A DNA stretch of 64,000 nt from Arthonia radiata (lineage: Eukaryota > Ascomycota > Arthoniomycetes > Arthoniales > Arthoniaceae). The notes under the pieces were generated by a model. The model had not been told where the DNA came from. It ran no database searches and saw only the letters and a list, made by a program, of their open reading frames with translations. A program made the translations under genes and the position numbers. The DNA is taken from positions 806,001 through 870,000 of the forward strand of contig PSQN01000015.1 of NCBI GenBank assembly GCA_002989075.1, read 5' to 3'. Positions within the stretch are counted from its first letter, which is position 1, and each line of letters begins with the position of its first letter. Shown here piece by piece: positions 33,203 to 44,239 of this stretch.

Positions 33203-33444
33203 AACGGCATCTGGTTCTTTTCATTGGCTTCCCAAAAAGAGGATCTGGGTTCACAATGTACTCGGACTAGAAAGCCAGAGATGATTCAGTGGTCCAGAGC
33301 AACCGCTTGCAGCACGGGCAGTCTTCAGTGTCTAATGGATGCAATAACCGCTGGTTTGAATGCCCAAGTATGGACGAGCAATGTTATATCGAGTCGAGAC
33401 ACGACGCCCGTATCTCTTGCACGACATTCTTCGTCCACGGCGAA

Positions 33445-34776
33445 TCAGAAGATCACCTTGGACGCCACACTCAACAACCACGCCGCATCTCCCCACCCAC
33501 TCCCCTCCTCCCCACGCTCATTCTCCTTCCCCTCTCCCTTCGCTCTCGGTCCCACCATCCTTCTCCGCTCCGCCTTCGCCAGCCTCGCCAACTCCGCCTG
33601 ACTATCCCTCACCCTCTTCAGCCTGCTCGACTGCTCCACCCGCATCTCCTCCTCTTCTTCCTCCCTCCTCCCCTCGCCCCCCGCATCAAACAAACTCCAA
33701 CTGACAAACCGATCCACCAACCCCCCAAGCCCAAACCCATCCTGCGACTCCCGTGCCAACCTCGCAATCTCCGCATCGTCCATCCGGCGCTCCTGCTCCT
33801 CCTCCGCTCGCTCGTCCTCTTCATTCCCCACACCAACATCCTCATCATCCTCCTCCGCTTCAAGCCCACCCACAAAATCCGGCCCCTCCACGGCCGCGCT
33901 TCCCCCGAAATAATCGCCCGCTTCGCTCGCAGCTGCAGGCGTCCCCGCCGCCCTCGTACTGACTGTGCTCGTCATGCCCAGGCCACCTAGATTCACTCTA
34001 CTCCCCCTTCTACTGCCTCTCACACTCTTCCTGCCCATCTCTGGTGATCTCACTTCCCTTTCCATGACCCCATCCCTCTGCCCCGCCAAACTCGTACTAC
34101 TCGCCCGATTCAGCAACCACGACTGCCCCTTGCTATCCCTCGCCGAATCCGTGAGCGCGGCGCCATGCCGATACAACCACTCCGAGCTCTCGCGATTCTG
34201 CCGTATCCTGGCGCGGTCGCGGGCTCTCTTGCCTTTGCCCACGGCTGCTGCTCCAGCCTCTGTAGTGGTTGCTTGTGCATCTACAATGCCAGGTGTCGTC
34301 GTGCCGCTGCCGAACGTGCTGGTCAGGGCCCCAAAAGCAAGATGCGTGAAGCTCTTGCTTCCACCTAACCCTCCGCTCTTAGGCGTAGCACGCGAGGGCG
34401 AGTGCGCGCGGCTCAGGATGCCAGGGGTGGTGGGGACGGAGCGAGCGGCGATGTAGGAGCTAGGGCGGGAGAAGTGGCGCTGGTAGTGGTATTGAAGCGG
34501 TGCTGTCGGGGCCGGGGAGACGAGGTCGTCGTGGGAGATGGAGGAGGAGCGCCGGCGCGGTGGGGTGGAGGCGTAGCTGTGGGATGCGGGTTGAGAGGTG
34601 GGTTCATCGTAGTCGGAGGACTCGATGAGAGGGCGGCCGGTGGAGAGGGGTGCGAGCGTGAGGTGGTTGAGGGAGGTGTGGGAGCCGGTGCGGCGGGCGG
34701 GGGGTCCTGTGGGTGGTGTTGTCTAGATGTGTGTCAGTGGTGGTGATGAGTGGAGGGTGATGATGCTTACTGTCAT
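33445..34776 (-). CDS. DUF3984-like fungal protein with a 6-nt first exon
   Basis: Exons on the minus strand: 34776-34771 (ATG ACA only) and 34722-33445 (48-nt intron), 427 residues. The long frame has no ATG of its own at the start, so a short spliced first exon is needed; GTAAGC and an AG after a pyrimidine run are present. The protein begins with Ser/Pro/Arg-rich disordered sequence (RRTGSHTSLNHLTLAP, TPPRRRSSSISHDDL) and then contains the conserved block SSEWLYRHGAALTDSARDSKGQSWL.NRASSTSL, which I associate with DUF3984. An acidic stretch (EAEEDDEDVG) and a charged helical end follow. Function unknown; large plus-strand frames across it are shadows. Confidence 0.75.
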
Positions 34777-35211
34777 GGTCGGCTGTGATATGGGTATGTA
34801 GAAGCGGTAGGTAGTTGCTGTGATCTATGATGGAGAGGGAAAGAGGAAGCGTGAAGAGGTTGAGCAGTGGACCACTGGTTTTGAGTTTGGTGGACTGTCA
34901 CATGCAAACGTTCGCCCAAACGACGTCAAAAGATGGGAGGGCAAGGGTTATCCCATTGAAGAATTGGTGAACGCTAAAGACATAGAAAGCAAAGCTCTGG
35001 ACTTTCATGGTGATGAATTTAATAGAGATACATATGTCTCGCTATGCAGTCTACCCACCTCAGATACAAATGCGATTTCGCGTCCCGAATATGCAAGCAT
35101 GTGCTAATATATCATGCCAGGCCACATTGCCCTTGCGCCCTTCATATGCCATACCAGCGCACCTTGTGCAGCCATACTTCGTCCCAACGCCTTGCTAAGA
35201 CCACCCTTCCT
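34777..35211. other. Intergenic
   Basis: 435 bp between two minus-strand genes. A plus-strand frame 34820-35107 has no recognisable content. Confidence 0.35.
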
Positions 35212-38091
35212 TCATGAACCCATCACCTCGGAACCATTGGCGCCCTCAGCCTCCATCTCCCGAATGACACGCTGGTAGACAGCTCCATGCGCGTCCCTAT
35301 CCACTTTCGCAACCTTGCTGAGCTCTTCTGCTATGCCTCCGATTTGCCCGACGAACTCCGCAAGGCCAATCCCAGCCAATCCCTCACTCGTCGTACTTGC
35401 CACTCTCACTCTGTCAGCAGAGCTTGTAGCCGCCAGCCTGTTGAACATATGCGTCTTCAGACGCTGATGCGAGAGCTTCAAAACCGGATCAGGAACACGT
35501 CCAGAGCGCATGCTCGAAATGATGCGCGCTGTCACATCAGACAAGTGCGCATGAGAAGAGTGCGGCATGCCATGCGAAGCGGAGATGATGGCCAGGACAC
35601 GGGGCGTCAACTCGTCATCGCTGCTGCCATCGCTTTCACCGAGAGCGTCGTAGATACGTCGGGCCTCTGCCTTCCATTGGGAGCGCACATCCCGGCGTAG
35701 CAGATTCTTGGCTGTCAAGAGGATGGTGCCGACGGTAGTAAAGCGTAGGGAATCCCTTCGGATACGCCTCAATCGGTCCAGGTCCATCTGCAGAGTCTCA
35801 GGTACGTCTGAGTCGCTGAGCCGGCCTGTGCCAATAGCAAGATCTGTCAGACCACGAGCATATACTCTTGGAAAAGCAGCTGCGCTTGACGGGTTGGTCG
35901 GCGTGTCGTGAGCGCTAGATTCAGTGAGCGTCATGACAGCAGCGTTGCGCCACCAGCGCTTTGTCCTCTGCAGATCGATCTGCCCAGCTTCAATGTCTTG
36001 ATCGAATGCACGAGCTTCGTAGCCGATACCCTCACGTATCAGTGTTGGAGCGGCTTGCTGAAGCATGTAGTTTGTGTAGTCCAACGACATCGCATCAATG
36101 ACGTGAAGTAAGCCAAAGAGCTTCTCAATCATAGCGTCCATGCCATCACCCTTCCTCCGCATCACATCGCCCAAGACTCTGACTTCCTCGTCCCGGAATG
36201 GAGCGCAAAGCTTGGGTAGAAGGTCAGCCATGAATTCGAAAAAGTCCTCATATGAGAAGATGCCTCTCGCACACTTCTCCCGTACCATCTGAGGGTCGAG
36301 ATACTCGGCTAAGAGAGTGTGCATGCTATTGCCGGGCTTGAGGAGCTTCAGGAGACGTTTTCGAATGTTTTCGGCGACGGCTACTGTCCAAATATCACCT
36401 TCGCCCTGATCGATGGCGCGCCGCATTCCGGCACATACCTCTCGGTTGAGTGCGCTCCTCGTATCTGACTGGGGTGATACCTCGATCCGATATGCTGGAT
36501 CGATCATGAGCTCGTGGACGAGGTGTCGATTGGGTGGTACGATTGAGAATACTCGTGAGAGCTCGTCTTGCGAAGGTATTGATGCTGAAGCTGACTCCGC
36601 CTGCACAGCTTCTGCAGCCGTGGGCGATGGAAGATCGCCAGCAGCTTGACTCTCTACAGGATCCGTTACCACCGGGCGAGGTCTGACCTCGCCGACCGGA
36701 CGCTGCTGTCGTTGCTGTCTCCGGCTTTCTCTTATGGCTTGCTTAATCTTGCGATTGCCATTTTCAGCACCGGCAAGCTTTTTGATCTTGCTGAGTAAGA
36801 TGACCTGTTGATCACGAATTGCGTCACGGTAATCATTTGCCACCTCACCACGAGTGTCGTCTTTGACCGTTTGCCAGATTGCATCAAACGCTACGAATTG
36901 TGCGACCATGGTGTCAATGAGGACAGACTTATCTTGCGTCTTCCATGCTTCGAAGGCAGTACAGTACGATGCATTTGATTGCGAAAGAGTCTCCATAGAA
37001 GTGGCTTGTGCTGCGCTTTGCCCGGATGACAGAATGACGTCCAAGGTTGTCTCGAAAGATATCAATAGCTCCTTGGCCTTTGACATAAGATCCTCTTCCT
37101 GCTGTCCATTCTTATTAAAGACATCTGTTGCGTGTCCAAGGATCATATATGCGCTCAAGAATCTTCTGACCATGGAAAGGTCAGTTATATTGCCAGTCTC
37201 CAGATTCAGCTGTGCCATCATATGGCGGGCTGTCTGTATTGTGGATGCGTCCGCGAGCACTTTCGTGGCCTCCATAAAGTCCAGGTCCTTAATGCGCCCA
37301 ATGCTGAGGTCGAGTTGCAAGAAAGCTTTCGCTGCAACCTTTCGTCGGTGGTGCCGCCATGTCCTTTGAATCCTCAGCGTCGACCACTCAAGGTTCATGC
37401 CCATCCTTTGTGATTCACCGGAGGTCTTGCCTTCGGCAGCTGCTGAGCTTCTTGATCTGATCTTGCGTGTACTCCTCGTATACTCAGCTCTGCGCCTCTC
37501 GGCCTCGGCATGCTTCTCCTCATATTGTAGTCTTGCTCGCCGCTCTTCTTCCGCCTTTCTTTCTTTCTGATCCTCAGCAACCTTCTTGGATCTGGCGACC
37601 TCTTCAGCAGCGGCGGCAGCAAGTTGAGCAAGCCGTTGCTCGCGTGCTTGATGTGCTGCGATTGCGCGCTCCTCGTTGTGTGATGCCTTGGGCGCAGCTT
37701 TGGCAAGCGCAGCGCGCAACCGGACCTGCTCGGCATGAGCGGCGCGCTCAGCAAGCTTTGCCTTTCTGCTTTCGATGATCGAAGCACGCCGTAGATGCTG
37801 TGCGATGTAGTGACTCTGGTGTGTACTCCGTAAAGAGCGAGCTGAATAATGCGAGTGGCTGGAGGTAAGCGAGTTGCGACGAGACGAGGCCTGTGAGGAC
37901 CGGCGGCGATTCGTCTTGGGCGGGTAGATGCGCGCAGCGAGTCTTGCGGGTGGTGTATAGACTCTGCGGTCATTTTCGTCTTCAGAGAGCATCATCATGT
38001 CTTCGTCTTGGAGTATCGCCGGGCTAGCTGGGAGCGCGGGCACTTCATCCATCTCGTTCTCCGGCTGTCCGTTGTTGCTGGACGCGGCCAT
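35212..38091 (-). CDS. SOK1 / TCP11-family protein
   Basis: One exon, 959 residues. The N-terminal 100 residues are disordered and rich in Ser/Arg. Residues of about 100-215 form a long charged Ala/Glu/Arg/Lys helix, probably a coiled coil. An IQ-like calmodulin motif (IQRTWRHHRRK) lies at about 241-251. The C-terminal half is the T-complex-11 domain, seen in VLGDVMRRKGDGMDAMIEKLFGLLHVIDAMSLDYTNYMLQQ and the later arginine-rich segment. In yeast, SOK1 overdose suppresses loss of cAMP-dependent protein kinase, so a role near PKA signalling is inferred by family. No TM segment or catalytic motif. Confidence 0.87.
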   Translation of the reverse strand: MAASSNNGQPENEMDEVPALPASPAILQDEDMMMLSEDENDRRVYTPPARLAARIYPPKTNRRRSSQASSRRNSLTSSHSHYSARSLRSTHQSHYIAQHLRRASIIESRKAKLAERAAHAEQVRLRAALAKAAPKASHNEERAIAAHQAREQRLAQLAAAAAEEVARSKKVAEDQKERKAEEERRARLQYEEKHAEAERRRAEYTRSTRKIRSRSSAAAEGKTSGESQRMGMNLEWSTLRIQRTWRHHRRKVAAKAFLQLDLSIGRIKDLDFMEATKVLADASTIQTARHMMAQLNLETGNITDLSMVRRFLSAYMILGHATDVFNKNGQQEEDLMSKAKELLISFETTLDVILSSGQSAAQATSMETLSQSNASYCTAFEAWKTQDKSVLIDTMVAQFVAFDAIWQTVKDDTRGEVANDYRDAIRDQQVILLSKIKKLAGAENGNRKIKQAIRESRRQQRQQRPVGEVRPRPVVTDPVESQAAGDLPSPTAAEAVQAESASASIPSQDELSRVFSIVPPNRHLVHELMIDPAYRIEVSPQSDTRSALNREVCAGMRRAIDQGEGDIWTVAVAENIRKRLLKLLKPGNSMHTLLAEYLDPQMVREKCARGIFSYEDFFEFMADLLPKLCAPFRDEEVRVLGDVMRRKGDGMDAMIEKLFGLLHVIDAMSLDYTNYMLQQAAPTLIREGIGYEARAFDQDIEAGQIDLQRTKRWWRNAAVMTLTESSAHDTPTNPSSAAAFPRVYARGLTDLAIGTGRLSDSDVPETLQMDLDRLRRIRRDSLRFTTVGTILLTAKNLLRRDVRSQWKAEARRIYDALGESDGSSDDELTPRVLAIISASHGMPHSSHAHLSDVTARIISSMRSGRVPDPVLKLSHQRLKTHMFNRLAATSSADRVRVASTTSEGLAGIGLAEFVGQIGGIAEELSKVAKVDRDAHGAVYQRVIREMEAEGANGSEVMGS

Positions 38092-38687
38092 GGCGAATGT
38101 GAGATTGGACGTAAAGATACAATGTCAAGAGTGCGGAAGGCTCAATGATATGAGAGTTTCCAAGGTAGCAGGGAATCATAAGGAAGCCGGTGGAGATAGC
38201 GGTAGCGACAGCCTCAGCGAGAGTGAGCAACCGTGCGTGCTCATTCCCGTTTTGCGCCAGTCTTCCGGAACGACCTCGAGCGAGTGCGAGAAAGAGATGA
38301 ATAGCCTGTGCGGAATGCTAGGGTATAGAATGAGAAGTGAACAGGTCCAGGAAGGTTGTGCGAGATCGGTCATGCGAGCAGCAACAAAGAGGGTGGCCGG
38401 CATGTTCGTCATTTCAGCGGCACCGCCCGAACACGTCCAACGGCTTTCACATGCTCACACAAAGCATCATCAACTACCGACCACACTTCGTCATTGCATC
38501 TACGTGAAGTCGCTGACAACGTAGCGTGCAAAGGTGGGCAGCGTTCACCGCAGGAATCTGCTGCAGCCTTGCTTTGGACCTGAAGCCGATGATAGAGCAT
38601 CCAACACGACCACTGGCTTCATACTCACAGTCTTATACATTCAATGTTGTCCGACCATGCTGAAGGCATCCCAATACATACTGTTCA
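38092..38687. other. Intergenic
   Basis: 596 bp between two minus-strand genes. No supportable gene. Confidence 0.35.
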
Positions 38688-40571
38688 CTATTGCCAGTCC
38701 TCGCCCCGCCTATACAATACATCGCCACCGGTCTCCCAGCTCCTCCCCACCGTACTCGCCTTCAGCAACCCCTGCTGTACTAACTCATCAATGAGCCCGA
38801 ATAACATGCCGTCACACCCTCTTGCAACCATAATATCTACTGTCACGGGTAGAGCCTCCTCATGCCCTGTCACCGTTGAATTGTAAACCGCCTCTCCCAC
38901 TGGCACCACGAAATCCGGCGCCTCGCTAAACACGCTGATGCGGCCTGAGCTGAAACCGAATGGCACTGTAGGTGCTCGGCGGTACACGTTGCGGTAGGTT
39001 GTGTCTCCCTGTGAGCCGACATAGAGCAAAATCTTGTCAGAGCAAGAGGCGCTGCTGTTGTCCGGAATCAGCACGGTGCGCTCGAACCAGTTCTGGAAGA
39101 TGGCCTTGTTCGTGAGCGCGTCTGTCAGCGCAGATTCTGGGCTTGCGTCGCCAAAGCCCCAGCGGACCAAGGGCGCGGGATCGACAAAAGGAAGGCGGCC
39201 GTCATTGGCGGCGGCATAGGCGGCGTAGAACGGGTCACGCACGAGGCGAGTCTGGTCTTTGGCGATGAGGAGAGGGTAGGTGATGTTGAGGAGAGCATTG
39301 AGGTCTGAGGTCGGTGAGTCTGCCGGAGGGTTCTCCGCGAAAGCGGCGCTAAGATTGTACGGTGTGAGCGAAGCATTCAAAAAGGTTGCCAGAGAGTTCG
39401 CGAAGCCGACAAGTGCGGCATTGGCGTCTGTGCTGGTGTTCTCTGGGAACGAGAGCGTGACGATCTCTTGAGGATAAGCGGGGAATTGTCGCAAGCCGCC
39501 GTATAAGACTTGGGCAGCGGTCTGCCAGAGAATAGGATCACGTGTGAGAAAACCCGCCGTGTCCAGCTCTGGTGCAAGTGGCATGACACCGTCTAAGGAG
39601 ACCAGACCATGGGTAGGTCTGTTGCCGAAGAGCCCCTGCGATGCTGAAGGTCCACGAATAGAACCGCCGGTGTCCGAGCCAAGACTAATGTCGAGCCACG
39701 GGTATGCGCCTTGTGCGGCGCCTGGTCCAGATGATGACGACGAAGTGTCCTGATAACCATCACCACGTGGATTGAAGGGTTCATGATAGTCGACCCAATC
39801 GGCCGTTGCCGTTTCACCGTTCGCGAACTGGCTTGTCTTCATTTTCCCAACGACGATGGCGCCCGCGTCGATGAGTTTCTGCACGGGAGCAGAGTTGACA
39901 GTGGGTGCAGGATAGAAGTTATACCATGCGCGGTTGCCATCGCTCGTTTTGACGCCGGCGACGTCGTAAATGTCCTTGATCCCTAAGCGGACACCCGCTA
40001 ATGGCTTCTCAGGGGTCGCGCTGTAATAAAGGCGTGAGGGCACCGCGACGGCCAAACTCTGGCCTGGAATGTTGGCAGGCAAGACGGAGAACGTGCCATC
40101 TGGGTTTGGGGCCACCGTCTCGGTGAAAGCACCTTCGAAGTCGGAATATAGACGCCATGCCTGGTAGACGCCAAGCGTGTAAGAATTGAGGATGTACGGG
40201 CCGTTTGGCAGGCTCGTTGCGGTCGACGAGATGGTCAGGGACGAGTTGTCCGCGTCAAATGATGAAGCACCGTTGCTCTCAGACGCTTGGACGATGACGC
40301 CCTGCAGAAAGTCCGGCTGCCATACATCGTCGGTGCCAAAGCTCGCTGTCGCTGCGCTGATGTCGCTGCTGTTCACGACGGTGACCGCGACGAGGCCGAG
40401 TCCTTGTTGACCGTCAGGCAGCGAGCCTGCGGCAAGACTAGCAGCAGGCGAGCCTGGCAAGTAGTAGGGGATGCCATTGATGGTCACGGTCGTGCCAGTG
40501 GATTGGAGCGTGGCACGGATACCTTGGAGCAGTACCGTCAAGGCCAGTAATTGCAGACATCTGAAGGCCAT
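38688..40571 (-). CDS. Secreted amidase-signature-family enzyme
   Basis: One exon, 627 residues. A signal peptide (MAFRCLQLLALTVLLQGIRA) is followed by a roughly 170-residue N-terminal extension with N-glycosylation sites, then the amidase core. The Ser-cisSer-Lys triad is visible: Lys in GVRLGIKDIYDVAG, the middle Ser in SSSSSSGPGAA, and the nucleophile Ser in GSDTGGSIRGPS. GLVSLDGVMPLAPELDTAGFLTRD is the usual next block. The family hydrolyses carboxamides or related esters; the substrate here is unknown and the enzyme should act outside the cell. The extension matches a fungal subclass of long amidases. No active-site residue is missing. Confidence 0.88.
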   Translation of the reverse strand: MAFRCLQLLALTVLLQGIRATLQSTGTTVTINGIPYYLPGSPAASLAAGSLPDGQQGLGLVAVTVVNSSDISAATASFGTDDVWQPDFLQGVIVQASESNGASSFDADNSSLTISSTATSLPNGPYILNSYTLGVYQAWRLYSDFEGAFTETVAPNPDGTFSVLPANIPGQSLAVAVPSRLYYSATPEKPLAGVRLGIKDIYDVAGVKTSDGNRAWYNFYPAPTVNSAPVQKLIDAGAIVVGKMKTSQFANGETATADWVDYHEPFNPRGDGYQDTSSSSSGPGAAQGAYPWLDISLGSDTGGSIRGPSASQGLFGNRPTHGLVSLDGVMPLAPELDTAGFLTRDPILWQTAAQVLYGGLRQFPAYPQEIVTLSFPENTSTDANAALVGFANSLATFLNASLTPYNLSAAFAENPPADSPTSDLNALLNITYPLLIAKDQTRLVRDPFYAAYAAANDGRLPFVDPAPLVRWGFGDASPESALTDALTNKAIFQNWFERTVLIPDNSSASCSDKILLYVGSQGDTTYRNVYRRAPTVPFGFSSGRISVFSEAPDFVVPVGEAVYNSTVTGHEEALPVTVDIMVARGCDGMLFGLIDELVQQGLLKASTVGRSWETGGDVLYRRGEDWQ

Positions 40572-42055
40572 ATTGCTTGGTCTGTCTGACAGAGAAATCC
40601 ATGATTAAAGACGCCTCCGAGCCTCTTTAAGAAGGCTCTCTTCGCATGCGTCCGCATGGCGGACGCGTGGGATGACAAGGACAACGCTTGTCTATTTACA
40701 TCCCCAATGCCTGCCATTCTTGCTGTTGGTAGCTGCAGGAAACAGCCCTATGTATACTGTACTAGCACTTGTTGTGGAATGATAGCAACGTCCAAGATGA
40801 ATAGGCGGGTACCTGAGAACTGGAACGTTAGTTTACACAATGCTCATGTACCGACACTTAGTACGAGACCAAAAAGCATTCGTTCCATCCAGGCTCCAGC
40901 ATTGGATGCGATAAGGCATCACTAGCGGTCGAATTGCAGATAAGCAGCTGCATCCTGCAAGTGACTGAATCTGGTCAGATAAGAAGACACAACGCTCTTT
41001 CACTGTGGTCTTCTGACAAATAGCATCAAGAAAACTATGAAGTGTTTCTCAGGCATTACAAAGGATGAAGTCAGCTGTAGTCAGACGGATAAGAACTGAG
41101 TACTCCATCTCCTGCACACGGCGTCCGAGTGTTTTGACTCTTGAGTTTAGAAACTATGACTTTCTGAACATGACGGTTGCTTTCGAGGGGAAGCGACCAA
41201 CGCAGCGGGCAAAAAACTTCATCAGTAGGTACCAATGAAAGCCGACAGATCAAGACCGAGAGATGGCGCATGCTGGATCAAGGACCAGGTGGCTGTACGA
41301 TCGCGGGGACCGCACTGGACTTCTGAACAATTTTTGCTGTTGCTACGAGGTAGAATCGACGACGCAGAGCGTTCGTGCGACGGAGGCAATGTCCCGAAAT
41401 AGCTTAACAAGGTGACAACAAGCTCAAAAAGTAAACATTCAATGGCAGCCAAGCGATCTCACTCATCAGCAACCCGCAGAATCCTCCTCCACACTCCACC
41501 ATACCAAATCCGGATATAGAACTCGGTTCCTGCAGAAGCGTGCCGCTGTCTCAAGCAAGACCTAAATCTGACACCGCAACATTTACCTGTTATCAACTCC
41601 ACCGCCAAAATCCTCCACGAACAAGCTTCTATATATACAAACCTCAATATTCCCAATGCCAACCACGGTCCTTATCAACGCTGTCCCCATAACACCAGAC
41701 CCAAGCTGGTCCCCCTTGGAACCAGCATAATCCTTAAGAAAAAGAATATCCCCACGTCCCGTCCCAGCAACATCACTACTGCACCCCAAGCGGCCGTGTC
41801 AGCGTGTCTTACAACAAGAATAGCAGCGGGTCACGAATCCCAATGGCACCCTAATACACATTCGCCCAGTCAATGTGATCGTATCTATATACACACGAAT
41901 ACGCACGGAAACATACAAGAGCGCACGCTTCTCTTGCTTTCTTCTACCCCTCTGCACCCTCGTTTCCACAGCGTAGACCACCCACGCAAACCTCTCCGTA
42001 ACGGTCTTCACACTCGAGGTTATACCTTCACATCCCCACCAACAAGCCAGCAATC
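40572..42055. other. Intergenic; divergent between amidase and small secreted protein
   Basis: About 1.5 kb between two outward-facing genes for secreted proteins. A minus-strand frame at 41583-41789 looks protein-like but stays an orphan fragment. The 100 bp before 42056 are CT- and AC-rich. Confidence 0.4.
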
Positions 42056-42545
42056 ATGTACTCCACCCTCCTCACCCTCGCCCTCGCCATCCCCAGTCTC
42101 AGCACCGCCCTCCCCCAGTCCTCTGCACCCTCCACGGTCATCTCGCTCTATCCCAACCCCGGCTGCCCCGGCGGCGACCCGCAGGCCAATGTCAACCCTG
42201 CAGATTTGCAGGATGGGCTGTGTCATTCGTTGGGACGGGCGTGGGGGAGTGGGCAGTTTATTTTGAGGTTTCAGGTCAGTGAGCAACCCTCCTTGTGTAG
42301 TCTGAGGCGGGGCTGCGTGGCCGAGAAGGCGGTGTCTGACACGCTTGCTTGGGGAATTCATCTGGGTATGAGGAGCGGGGGACTGACTGAGAAGTTAGGG
42401 CGCGACGCAGAGGCTGCAGTTCTTCGAGGACGAGGCGTGCACGAATAAGACGCTGGAGGTGGTGAACGATGGGACGACGGAGGGGCAGTGTCAGACTGCG
42501 GAAGGGGACGGGTGGAGGGGTGTGGTGTATTTGACGTATCGTTAA
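42056..42545 (+). CDS. Small secreted cysteine-containing protein (effector-like)
   Basis: Exons 42056-42274 and 42399-42545 (124-nt intron, phase 0, GACTGAC before the acceptor), 121 residues. The N-terminus MYSTLLTLALAIPSLSTA is a signal peptide. The mature part of about 100 residues has four cysteines (NPGCPGG, GLCHS, EACTN, GQCQT), enough for two disulfides, and ends in a beta-rich segment (GVVYLTYR). No family is recognised. Size, secretion and paired cysteines fit fungal effectors or small wall proteins. If the intron is kept, the frame stays open to 42448 and gives a different 130-residue protein. Confidence 0.7.
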
Positions 42546-42852
42546 GGCGGCAGGTCAATGCTTCCCGGAACGGCGAGCGGATCTCGTTGAGCGATGTGGG
42601 TGCCACGAATATGAGCATGTGGGAGACTATCCAAATGTCGCATCGAGAAGAGTTCCTGCATATAAACGCAGGCACGATAACACGAAGTACGCAAATGGCA
42701 GATCAGCGGAAACATGCCTCATGGCTCTAGTTGACCAGTATTGCGAGACGATCAAAAATGACCACTGGTTAGATTATGGGTATCAGACTATACAACGCAA
42801 GCCGCCCGTACGCTCGCTATACATGCTTTTCCATCACGTCGTAAGATCGTCG
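42546..42852. other. Convergent intergenic region
   Basis: 307 bp between convergent genes; nothing else seen. Confidence 0.35.
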
Positions 42853-44239
42853 TCATAAGAACGGTTGCTGAATCTGCTGTTGCTGCTGTTGCTGCTGTTG
42901 TTGCACCGGCGGCGGATCGAACAACGCCGGTCTCACCTTGCCCTCCCATCTATCTCTGATCCACCTCAAATGCCCCATCACGAGGTCAAAATACGGCAGC
43001 TCTTGTAACCGTAGCCCTGTATCATTGTTCCGGTCCTGTAACGCTTGTGCCCGCTCCGCCTCGATCTTTCGCTTGATCTCCAGCTCTTGCTCCAACCACC
43101 CGGACAGTTCACTCACGAAGGTTGAGCGGAACTCGGCGCTGAGGTAGTGCTCGCTTGCCAGGATTGTGCGAATGAAGATCCAGACGGGCTCTTGGCGGTA
43201 GCGGTAGGAGACGACAAGATTGCCGACATCTACAAAGTAGTTCGTGATGTGTCCTTCGTCGCGCAGTTGAGCCAAAAGCCACAGGAAAAAGGTCCAGCCG
43301 GACGTGTCTGCGAGATGTGAAAGGCACCAATCTTTCACCAGATCCACGGACGCGGACATCAACCTTGGTAGGTCGAGGTCGTTCTCATCGGCGTGGTCGA
43401 TCATGACCTCTATTAGTCTTCGCGCGAAGTCCCAGGCATGGTAATTGAGCTTGTGCTGTTCGCCAGATGTGCAAATGACCTTCAGCTCTGGCTCGATCAG
43501 ACTTCGCCATAGGATCTCGGTCTTATCGATCGGGTTGCCGCCAAATGTGTCGTTGGGCGCAAGAAGGATGCTCATGCGCTTTGAGCCGAGTACGTCCACA
43601 CGTTGAACGTCCATCACCCACTCCAGGAACTCGTTGAGGAGCCAGCGGCGGTGCTGCCACAGTACTGAAGATTTCGTATGCCGTGCGAGAGGCGACGTCT
43701 GCAATGAGTCTAGCAACCAGAGCTCTTTTCTCACAATCTGATCCGTGAAGGATTCGTAGGGCAGAAATGAAGGGTCGAGGAGCCACCTCAGACGCTGTTT
43801 TCGACAATTTGCTGCTGTGACGTGTGTAGGGTCGAATAGGAGTATTATCATGCTGCAATTCATCGTGTGCTAGGTGCGGTCAGTGCAACGTTCTACATGT
43901 AAGAGAGAATGTGAGAGAAGAACATACCTGAAAGTCTTCCAATTTCTCCAGCCCCTGCGCTCTAGCTTGAGGGAGACCGGAGAGAAACAACAGTCGCGCA
44001 TACTGGAAGGCGAGTAATAGTAATGTTTGTGGTATTCCAACCGAATTCTGTATAATGCGGACGGCGAACTGGTCTGGGTGTAGGTCGGGTATTAGAATCT
44101 CAATCTGAATATGACCCTCCCACGATGCATTGAGGACGTTGACAAGGTATTCGTAGGCGGCTTGTTCAGCGGAGCGTTCGTCTCGAGGAGGAGGTTGCTG
44201 TTGTTGCTGTGGTGCAGATGTGGGCCCTCTGCTCGTCAT
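42853..44239 (-). CDS. Prenyltransferase alpha-subunit repeat protein (PTAR1-like)
   Basis: Exons on the minus strand: 44239-43928 and 43869-42853 (58-nt intron), 442 residues. Two alpha-subunit-type repeats are visible: KSSVLWQHRRWLLNEFLEW and KLNYHAWDFARRLIEVM, the W..RRWLL and NYHAW forms used by protein prenyltransferase alpha subunits. The protein is longer and more diverged than the farnesyl/geranylgeranyl alpha subunits and fits the PTAR1 branch, whose human member acts with a Rab geranylgeranyl transferase. Low-complexity glutamine tracts flank it: QQQQQPPP near the N-terminus and a ten-glutamine run just before the end, encoded by CAG/CAA. Confidence 0.8.
42870..42905 (-). repeat. 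CAG/CAA microsatellite coding polyglutamine
   Basis: Plus-strand CTG/TTG triplets in a nine-base pattern (ctgctgttg) encode about ten glutamines near the C-terminus of the PTAR1-like protein. The length is likely variable between strains. Confidence 0.7.

Noticed and set aside
33289-33990. Large plus-strand Pro/Ser/Arg-rich frame
   Set aside because: Antisense shadow of the DUF3984-like gene; the composition mirrors the acidic and arginine codons of that gene.
41583-41789. Minus-strand frame with protein-like sequence (VAGTGRGDILFLKDYAG)
   Set aside because: Too short, no partner exons and no family match; could be a relic but cannot be supported.
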